From Verrucomicrobiales bacterium (lineage in GTDB: Bacteria; Verrucomicrobiota; Verrucomicrobiia; Limisphaerales; SXQI01), in contig SXQI01000187.1 in NCBI GenBank assembly GCA_005793025.1, positions 1-10,931 on the forward strand: 10,931 bases of DNA, read 5' to 3'. Below the pieces are notes generated by a model. It did no database searches, was not told where the DNA came from, and was given only the letters and a program-made list of their open reading frames with translations. Position numbers and translations under genes: made by a program. Positions within the stretch are counted from its first letter, which is position 1; every line of letters starts with the position of its first letter. Below, piece by piece: positions 1 through 5,002 of this stretch.

Positions 1-278
1 AAATAAACGTTGGTCACTGCAGGGCAGTCCTGGAACGCGGATCCACTGATGAATAGCACGGTGTCGGGAATGGTCACTTTCGTCAAACCAGTGGAGCCAC
101 GGAACGCATTGGGCTCGATGCTCCTGACGATCTTGCCGTTGATAGTGCTTGGTATTACCAATGCACCTGTGGCTTTGGGTTCGCTGCCGGTGATCGCAAT
201 CCACAAACTGCCTTCTGTGTGGAAATATTTATGGTTTGCCGTGTTTTGAGAAAAAATTTCCGCTGATCGTAGGAATAG
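1..278 (-). CDS. LRR_5 (BspA-like) leucine-rich repeat protein fragment, partial, start unclear
   Basis: The minus-strand frame stays open from the in-frame TGA at 281-279 to the left edge, so the C-terminal part is missing. From about position 230 it reads KYFHTEGSLWIAITG, then GALVIPSTINGKIVRSIEPN, AFRGSTGLTKVTIPDTV and ISGSAFQDCPAVTNVY. The alternating 'IP..I...I...AF..C..L' pattern is that of LRR_5/BspA-like repeats, often found in secreted or surface proteins of Verrucomicrobiota and host-associated bacteria. There is no in-frame ATG after the TGA; the only near start is TTG at 206-204, which falls inside the homologous part. No signal peptide is encoded, although such proteins are normally exported. 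A -35-like TTGACT lies at 282-277 (minus) but has no good -10. The repeat family call is fairly safe. Whether this is a live gene with an odd start or a 5'-truncated remnant cannot be settled without the sequence to the left. Confidence 0.6.
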
Positions 279-330
279 TCAAGGGTTTTTATTATCATTT
301 TGAAGAAAAATACGGGGCATGGGGATCGAC

Positions 331-366
331 GAGAAAATTGATGAGGGAATTGATGAGGGAATGAGG
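331..366 (+). repeat. 12-bp tandem repeat, three copies
   Basis: Three adjacent 12-mers: gagaaaattgat (331-342), gagggaattgat (343-354) and gagggaatgagg (355-366). The last two share their first eight bases and the first two differ at two positions. The period is a multiple of three, so one plus-strand frame reads IDEK/IDEG/IDEG, but the frame around it has no other sign of coding. I regard it as a small non-coding tandem repeat on the flank of the hairpin modules. Confidence 0.55.
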
Positions 367-374
367 CGTAAAGG

Positions 375-467
375 GGTTAGGCCGCCCATGCAGGGCTCTG
401 ACGGGGTGGGTTTGGATGACCCCAGGGCGTTGCCCTGGGCTGGTGTTGGGTCGCACCGTTGGTGCTT
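375..467 (-). repeat. Three-hairpin intergenic module, copy 1 (inverted)
   Basis: Read on the minus strand, this copy has three short hairpins in order. A: stem GCACC/GGTGC (plus 453-457 and 461-465) around a loop that reads AAC. B: a perfect 8-bp stem CCCAGGGC/GCCCTGGG (421-428 and 432-439), also with an AAC loop. C: stem GCCC/GGGC (384-387 and 393-396) with a 5-nt loop. It ends in the block CCTAACC (plus 375-381). Order, spacing and consensus match copy 2 at 550-640, which lies in the opposite orientation. The layout recalls REP/BIME elements mobilised by REP-associated tyrosine transposases, but no transposase is present and I do not see the GTAG tetranucleotide typical of REPs. Function unknown. 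Confidence 0.7.
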
Positions 468-550
468 GGGGATGTGGATTGGGGAGAGTTGGTGCATTGG
501 GGATATTGGGTCGCACCGTTGGTGAATTGGGGTGTTGGTTGCACGTTCCG
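431..550 (+). repeat. G-rich imperfect 30-bp tandem repeats
   Basis: The four 30-base blocks beginning at 431, 461, 491 and 521 are related. Three of them start GGTG followed by a TTGGGG-type tract (461, 491, 521). The perfect 19-mer ttgggtcgcaccgttggtg occurs at 446-464 and again at 506-524, exactly 60 bases apart; the unit between them is more diverged. The 19-mer contains hairpin A of the neighbouring module, so the array may have arisen by duplicating one end of copy 1. Several GGGG/GGG runs lie on the plus strand. There are no uniform spacers, so this is not a CRISPR array. Confidence 0.6.
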
Positions 551-640
551 AAGCCCCAACGGGGCGGGCTAGGTCAGCCCATGGCAACGCCATGGGTTAC
601 GGTTGGAATAGTATTCTGAGCCCTGAATGGGCGACCTAAC
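550..640 (+). repeat. Three-hairpin intergenic module, copy 2
   Basis: Plus-strand copy of the module at 375-467. Hairpin A: GCCCC/GGGGC (553-557 and 561-565), loop AAC. Hairpin B: perfect 8-bp stem CCCATGGC/GCCATGGG (578-585 and 589-596), loop AAC, preceded by CAG as in copy 1. Hairpin C: GCCC/GGGC (620-623 and 629-632), followed by a CCTAACC block. Compared with copy 1, the A stem swaps an A-T pair for C-G, and the B stem swaps G-C for T-A. Both sides change together, so pairing is preserved. The 21-22 nt linking B to C differ in sequence but hardly in length. Confidence 0.7.
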
Positions 641-829
641 CGCACGATATCCAACTAAAATGAAAGGTTGGAAACCGCAAATTGGGATGTAGGTCCTGCT
701 TTCGATGGGGGTGGCGGAATAGGCCTTTTTTTGACCGCTTCTACGATTGGGGCCACGGAAGGTCAAAAATGTGCTTTCGACGACTTGATGACTCACAAAG
801 GCTCACAACTCCGGCACCTCGGGGTTTTC

Positions 830-858
830 TTGAACCGGTTTCGGATGGTGTGTTTAGT
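830..858 (+). promoter_or_regulatory. Possible sigma70-type promoter for the MacAB operon
   Basis: A TTGAAC hexamer (830-835) is followed after exactly 17 bases by TTTAGT (853-858), matching the -35/-10 consensus at five and four of six positions. Transcription would begin near 865, giving a leader of about 64 nt before the ATG at 929. This is the best-spaced pair I found in the 280 bases upstream of the operon, but such matches arise by chance and promoter rules for this phylum are poorly known. Confidence 0.3.
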
Positions 859-928
859 TGTAACCAGTTTGGGGGTGGAAGGGTCTGTAGGTTCGACAGG
901 AGTTGGGTGTTTGCGTAATTTTGAAGAT

Positions 929-2365
929 ATGGCGAAAGCGAAAAGTTCAGGTTGGTTGTTGCGGGTGGTATTCCTCATCGTGCTGGGTGGCGCGGGTTGG
1001 GGGGTATGGAAATGGCGCGGCGGTGCCGGGGCCGGTGAGCCTGTCACGTTCCGGACCAATTCCGTGGCGCGAGGGGACATTATCCAGTTGGTGAAGGCCA
1101 ACGGAGCCATTGTTCCGGTGAAAAATGTTACGGTGGGGAGTCAGGTTTCTGGAATCATCAAGGGGTTGAACGCGGACTTCAATTCGCGGGTTAAGGAAGG
1201 GGATTTGATCGCTGAGATTGACCCTTCGACATTTGAACAAAATGTGGGGCAAGCCGAGGCCGAGTTGGCCAATTCTCGGGCGGGTCTGGAGTTGGCACAG
1301 GTGAATTTCAAGCGGGCTAAAGATTTACGGGACGCCAATCTGATCCCGGTTTCTGAGTATGACAAGGCTTTGGCGGATATGCACCAATCGGAGGCAGGAT
1401 TCAAGATTCGGGAAGCAGCTCTCAAGAAAGCGAATGTGGATTTGGGTCGGACAAAGATTTTCGCGCCGATCAGCGGGCTTGTAATCATTCGAGCGGTGGA
1501 AGTGGGTCAGACGGTGGCGGCGAGTATGAACGCCCCGACGCTGTTCCAAATTGCGCAGGATTTAACCAAGATGCGGATTGAAGCTTCGGTGTCCGAGGCC
1601 GATGTGGGAGGGGTTGAAGAAGGGCAAAGCGTGACATTTTTGGTGGATGCGTTTCAAGGACGGACGTTTAAAGGAAAGGTTCAACAGGTGCGTTTTGCTC
1701 CGACGACGAATCAAAACGTGGTGACTTATACGACGATTGTGGAGGTCAATAATCCGGATCTGAAGCTGCGTCCCGGAATGACCGCCGACGCTTCCATTAT
1801 CACTTCTGAGAAGACTGGGGTGCTCAAGATTCCGAATGCGGCATTGCGATATCGTCCGCCGGAGACTTCTCAGGTGAAGGATACAAATGCACCCGCACCT
1901 GCAACGGGGGGGACGAACCAGATGGCAGGTTCCCGACGATCGAACGGAGGCGAGGGCGGAGGTCCGGATCGTGAGGAAATGCGGAAACGATTTGAGAGTA
2001 TGACACCGGAGCAGCGCGAAGCGATGCGGGCCCGGTTTGGCGGAGGTGGCGGAGGTGGCGGTGGAGGTGGCCGACCCGGAGGTCGAAGTCAGGAAGCTCC
2101 CGCTGAGGGGCCGGTGACTCGGACGGTTTATATTGTCGCAGATCCATCAGCACCGGCAGGCCGTCAATTAGCGAAGGCGGTCACGATCAAAACAGGGATA
2201 ACGGATGGGTCGTCCACTGAGGTGTTGGAGGGATTGAACGAGGGGGATACGGTGATCACGGGGGCAGTGCCTCCTGCGGGTAGCGTTGCAGCTACGACGG
2301 CTGCTAGGGGGACGACCTCACCGATGGGTGGGCCGTTCGGAGGTGGTGGAATGCGTCCTCGTTAA
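929..2365 (+). CDS. macA: MacA-like periplasmic adaptor (membrane fusion) protein of an ABC-type exporter
   Basis: Adaptor that would link the inner-membrane ABC exporter encoded next to it to an outer-membrane channel. The 478-residue product has an N-terminal membrane anchor (about 9-28) and a first beta-barrel/lipoyl half with GSQVSGIIKGL (70-80) and KEGDLIAEIDP (89-99). A helical hairpin follows (about 101-172, with EAELANSRAGLELAQVNFKR), then the second lipoyl half (FAPISGLVIIRAVEVGQTV, 178-196). The barrel region includes LRPGMTADASI (280-290), and the C-terminal domain ends near 447. Between about 312 and 395 lies a low-complexity insert with the helix-like MTPEQREAMRARF (358-370) and eleven glycines (371-381), probably a flexible loop. 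The reading frame extends back to 668, but ATG 929 places the anchor at the N-terminus and the upstream 87 codons look non-coding. No strong Shine-Dalgarno is seen. Family assignment is firm; the transported substrate is unknown. Confidence 0.9.
   Translation: MAKAKSSGWLLRVVFLIVLGGAGWGVWKWRGGAGAGEPVTFRTNSVARGDIIQLVKANGAIVPVKNVTVGSQVSGIIKGLNADFNSRVKEGDLIAEIDPSTFEQNVGQAEAELANSRAGLELAQVNFKRAKDLRDANLIPVSEYDKALADMHQSEAGFKIREAALKKANVDLGRTKIFAPISGLVIIRAVEVGQTVAASMNAPTLFQIAQDLTKMRIEASVSEADVGGVEEGQSVTFLVDAFQGRTFKGKVQQVRFAPTTNQNVVTYTTIVEVNNPDLKLRPGMTADASIITSEKTGVLKIPNAALRYRPPETSQVKDTNAPAPATGGTNQMAGSRRSNGGEGGGPDREEMRKRFESMTPEQREAMRARFGGGGGGGGGGGRPGGRSQEAPAEGPVTRTVYIVADPSAPAGRQLAKAVTIKTGITDGSSTEVLEGLNEGDTVITGAVPPAGSVAATTAARGTTSPMGGPFGGGGMRPR
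2039..2071 (+). repeat. Glycine-codon microrepeat inside the adaptor gene
   Basis: Eleven consecutive glycine codons are built from a GGAGGTGGC 9-mer, with perfect copies at 2042-2050 and 2051-2059 and a degenerate copy after them. In-frame repeats of this kind can change length by replication slippage without breaking the gene, so the length of the loop may vary between strains. Confidence 0.6.
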
Positions 2366-2378
2366 TTTATTTGTGGCC

Positions 2379-3140
2379 ATGTCAGCATTGATCAAGCTGG
2401 AGAGTTTTTGCAAAACCTATCGGACTGGCGAGATGGAAGTCCACGCGGTGCGAGCGGTTTCGTTGGAGATTCAAGCGGGCGAGTTTGTCGCAATTATGGG
2501 CGCGAGCGGCTCGGGTAAATCCACGATGATGAATTCGTTGGGTTGCCTCGATCGCCCCACTTCGGGACGTTTTTGGTTGGATGGGGTGGATGTGGGGAGT
2601 TTGAACCGTGATGAATTAGCCGATTTACGAAACAAGAAAATCGGGTTTATTTTTCAGGGATTTAATCTTCTTTCCCGATCGACCGCGTTAGAAAATATTG
2701 AGCTCCCGATGCTTTATCTTCGGCCGGGTATTTCGACGGATTTACAAACCGAACGGGCCGAAAAAGCGTTGGCGATTGTGGGTTTGGCGAACCGTGGGGA
2801 TCATCGACCCAGCCAACTTTCGGGCGGACAACAGCAGCGGGTGGCGATCGCGCGCGCGTTGGTTAATCAGCCGAAACTTCTCCTCGCGGACGAGCCGACA
2901 GGAAATCTCGATACTCAGACCAGTATGGAGATCATGGGAGTTTTCCAAGAGCTCAACCGCGCAGGGATGACGGTGATCATGGTGACGCACGAATTGGATA
3001 TTGCCCGTTACTGCAAACGCAATGTGGTGATGCGTGACGGCCGAATCGTGAGCGACACAGAGGTCGTCAACCGCCACGACGCGATGGAAGAACTCAAAAA
3101 ACTTCGGTTGGAGCAACAGGCCGTGCAATTGACCTCATGA
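2379..3140 (+). CDS. MacB-type ABC transporter ATP-binding protein
   Basis: ATPase that powers the exporter formed with the adjacent permease. The 253-residue protein has the complete ABC set: Walker A GASGSGKST (41-49), Q-loop Q93 in FIFQGFNLL, signature LSGGQ (147-151), Walker B LLLADE (167-172), D-loop NLD (176-178) and switch histidine H204 in MVTHE. Length and sequence match the LolD/MacB ATPase branch (3.A.1.122 type). In Escherichia coli MacB this domain is fused to the permease; here it is a separate chain, as in many other phyla. ATG 2379 lies 13 nt after the adaptor stop. The frame extends to an ATG at 2286 inside the adaptor gene, but starting at 2379 gives the normal N-terminus (MSALIKLESFCKTY). 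A charged tail (235-246) follows the core. Its stop overlaps the permease start, implying coupled translation. Confidence 0.93.
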   Translation: MSALIKLESFCKTYRTGEMEVHAVRAVSLEIQAGEFVAIMGASGSGKSTMMNSLGCLDRPTSGRFWLDGVDVGSLNRDELADLRNKKIGFIFQGFNLLSRSTALENIELPMLYLRPGISTDLQTERAEKALAIVGLANRGDHRPSQLSGGQQQRVAIARALVNQPKLLLADEPTGNLDTQTSMEIMGVFQELNRAGMTVIMVTHELDIARYCKRNVVMRDGRIVSDTEVVNRHDAMEELKKLRLEQQAVQLTS

Positions 3141-4354
3141 TTATCATCGCCACCATTCGCATGGCCATTCGGGCCTTGCAACGGAATACGCTTCGCACAC
3201 TCCTGACGATGCTCGGGATTATTATCGGAGTCGGAGCTGTGATCGCCATGATCAGCATCGGCAACGGAGCTCGCGCTCAGATCGAATCTCAAATCGCGAG
3301 CCTCGGGCAGAATGTGATTTTGGTGATGTCGGGTAATTTTACTCGCGGCGGGATGGGTATGGGGTTCGGAAGTGCGGGAACCTTGACCAAGGAAGATTTC
3401 GATGCCATGGGTCGGGAGGTGATCGGGGTCTCCGGCGCAAGCCCTGAGGTGCGCGGGAATGCTCAGGTGGCGGCGGGAAATCAGAATGTGAACACGTCGA
3501 TCATCGGCGGTTCGGAAGATTATGCGGTCATCCGATCGTGGACGATTACTTCAGGATCCAACTTCAGCGATCAGGATGTTCGGAGTGCCAACAAGGTTGC
3601 ATTACTCGGTCAGACCACTGCGGCCACATTGTTCGGCGATGGCGAAGCGGTAGGTCAGGTGATCCGAATTAAGAATGCACCGTTCGCGGTGGTGGGAGTG
3701 TTGGGGCCAAAAGGTTCGGACGCACGAGGGAACGATCAGGATGATATTATTATCATCCCATGGACCTCGGCGATGAAACGGATCACCGGCGGCACAACTT
3801 TTCGGAGTATTTCTGTCCAAGCGATGGATGTGGCTTCGTCGCCGCAGGTTGCCAGTGATTTGGCTGATCTCCTTCGGCAACGTCACCGGATTCAGGAAGG
3901 GAAAGACGACGATTTTACGATTCGTTCGCAGCAAGAGATCGCGGATTTTGCGACTGCCAGCACCAAGGTGATGACCGTTTTGCTGGGGTCCATCGCGGGG
4001 GTGTCACTGCTGGTGGGCGGCATCGGCATCATGAACATTATGTTAGTGAGCGTGACGGAGCGGACGCGTGAGATCGGGGTCCGCATGGCGATCGGTGCGC
4101 GGGGTCAGGATATATTGCTCCAGTTTTTGATCGAAGCGGTGGTGCTGAGTGTCGTCGGAGGCGGGGTAGGTGTCGTGTTCGGGATTGCGGGTTCGTATGT
4201 GGTCGCGAAAACTCAGAACTGGGCCACCTTGGTTTCCACGAGTTCCGTCGTGCTGTCCTTCCTCACGAGCGCAGGAATCGGGATTTTCTTTGGATTTTAT
4301 CCAGCGCGGAAAGCAGCGCAACTCGATCCGATCGAGGCGTTGAGATTTGATTAA
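3137..4354 (+). CDS. MacB/FtsX-type ABC transporter permease
   Basis: Inner-membrane subunit of the exporter; 405 residues, typical for a stand-alone MacB-like permease. TM1 lies at about 20-41 (LLTMLGIIIGVGAVIAMI). It is followed by a large periplasmic MacB_PCD domain (about 42-272), then an FtsX domain with three more membrane segments: about 277-303, 325-355 and 370-389. Diagnostic motifs are VTERTREIGVRMAIGAR (306-322), FLIEAVVLSVVGG (330-342) and GFYPARKAAQLDPIEALRFD (386-405). Members use mechanotransmission, driving substrates through a periplasmic adaptor without passing them through the membrane. The ATG overlaps the ATPase TGA by 4 nt. The substrate cannot be deduced; family members export antibiotics, peptides, siderophores or lipoproteins. 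A TolC partner must be encoded elsewhere. Confidence 0.93.
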   Translation: MIIIATIRMAIRALQRNTLRTLLTMLGIIIGVGAVIAMISIGNGARAQIESQIASLGQNVILVMSGNFTRGGMGMGFGSAGTLTKEDFDAMGREVIGVSGASPEVRGNAQVAAGNQNVNTSIIGGSEDYAVIRSWTITSGSNFSDQDVRSANKVALLGQTTAATLFGDGEAVGQVIRIKNAPFAVVGVLGPKGSDARGNDQDDIIIIPWTSAMKRITGGTTFRSISVQAMDVASSPQVASDLADLLRQRHRIQEGKDDDFTIRSQQEIADFATASTKVMTVLLGSIAGVSLLVGGIGIMNIMLVSVTERTREIGVRMAIGARGQDILLQFLIEAVVLSVVGGGVGVVFGIAGSYVVAKTQNWATLVSTSSVVLSFLTSAGIGIFFGFYPARKAAQLDPIEALRFD

Positions 4355-4359
4355 CCTGA

Positions 4360-4383
4360 TGGGTTTGGTCTAAGCCAAGCCCA
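4360..4383. terminator. Hairpin at the convergent junction, weak bidirectional terminator candidate
   Basis: TGGGTTTGG (4360-4368) and CCAAGCCCA (4375-4383) form a 9-bp stem with one G-U wobble and a 6-nt loop. It sits where the plus-strand permease gene (stop 4352-4354) meets the minus-strand small-subunit gene (stop 4372-4370) and overlaps the latter's last codons. Neither side carries a T-run, so it is not a standard intrinsic terminator. Position is the main argument. Confidence 0.3.
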
Positions 4384-5002
4384 TGTGTTTCAGCACCTCG
4401 GGCGGCGGCCCATCAAATTTTGCCAAAGGCACGTTGCCGATGTAACCCAAATCTTTCATGCCTTGGGTCGTGGTATAGAATCCGGTGGCTGAAAGATCAC
4501 GCACTTTGGCAAAAAAGATCGCGCCAATGGTGAATGCAGGTTTGGCTTTTGGCAGGTAGGCGATGTCGTCGCAGATCGCGGTTTTTTCCGCTTCACTCAG
4601 ATCGACAAACTCTTTTTCAGAACGCCTGAGGCTCTCGATGTTCAACCACGCGAGCCCGCCTCGGACGATCAGCTTGTCTGCTTGTTGGATAGGATATGAC
4701 GCACTCACCCACTCATTAATGAACGCAGGAACTCCGACTTGGGATGCGGACGGCGATTGATCCTCCTGAGGAATGATCATGTCGCAAAGTGCGGTTAGGG
4801 TTTTCAACTCGGATTCGGTGAGAATTCCTTTCCACGAGATGACCGGTTTGACGAGATTGGGATCGGTCGGAGAACGGGGCGCGACCTCGACAGGGGGCGT
4901 GCCTTGAGCCAAAGCAGTGGGTGTTAAAGCAGTCGCGGCACCCGCGCTGGCCAGCCATTTGAGTGCCTCGCGCCGACCCATTTGATTTTCGGAATTGCTC
5001 AT
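4370..5002 (-). CDS. Gluconate 2-dehydrogenase subunit 3 family protein with Tat signal
   Basis: Small partner subunit of a membrane or periplasmic flavin dehydrogenase; 210 residues. The N-terminus is a likely Tat signal: the twin arginine in GRREALKWL (9-17), a hydrophobic alanine-rich stretch (18-30), and a possible cleavage site after ALA (30-32). The mature part carries the family pattern, with LTESELKTLTALCDMIIPQE (61-80) followed by VGVPAFINEWVS (89-100) and a C-terminal TGFYTTTQGMKDLGYIGN (173-190). Its ATG directly abuts the stop of the GMC oxidoreductase, with a strong Shine-Dalgarno inside that gene, so the two are co-translated. In known gluconate, 2-ketogluconate and sorbitol-type dehydrogenases this subunit accompanies the flavoprotein and a cytochrome c subunit. 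No cytochrome gene is here. I infer that its Tat signal also exports the flavoprotein. Confidence 0.87.
   Translation of the reverse strand: MSNSENQMGRREALKWLASAGAATALTPTALAQGTPPVEVAPRSPTDPNLVKPVISWKGILTESELKTLTALCDMIIPQEDQSPSASQVGVPAFINEWVSASYPIQQADKLIVRGGLAWLNIESLRRSEKEFVDLSEAEKTAICDDIAYLPKAKPAFTIGAIFFAKVRDLSATGFYTTTQGMKDLGYIGNVPLAKFDGPPPEVLKHMGLA

Larger units (their letters stand above)
282..928. other. Long intergenic region without a convincing gene; repeat-rich
   Basis: About 650 bases between the LRR fragment and the MacA-type gene. The open frames here are short, overlap one another on both strands, and give low-complexity peptides dictated by G-rich repeats. None has a recognisable domain or ribosome-binding site. 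The left part (331-640) holds a 12-bp tandem repeat, a 30-bp periodic G-rich tract and two oppositely oriented three-hairpin modules, listed separately. The right part (643-928) shows no repeats; the frame of the downstream adaptor gene happens to stay open through it from 668, but its translation there resembles nothing. A possible promoter lies at 830-858. Confidence 0.6.

Noticed and set aside
10..249. 79-codon plus-strand open frame with hydrophobic stretches
   Set aside because: It lies opposite the LRR_5 frame, whose repeat pattern is clear.
431..550. CRISPR array
   Set aside because: Repeats are degenerate, contiguous and short, without distinct spacers of constant length, and no cas gene is nearby.
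279..619. Several overlapping open frames on both strands across the repeat region
   Set aside because: They are produced by the hairpin modules and G-rich repeats; peptides such as TPGRCPGL or PWRCHGL reflect the repeat DNA, with no domain or ribosome-binding site.
715..740. Intrinsic terminator at the T-run of 725-731
   Set aside because: The preceding sequence gives only a stem of about three base pairs.
668..928. In-frame 87-codon N-terminal extension of the MacA-like protein
   Set aside because: It resembles no known domain and would put the membrane anchor in the middle of the chain. ATG 929 gives a normal N-terminus.
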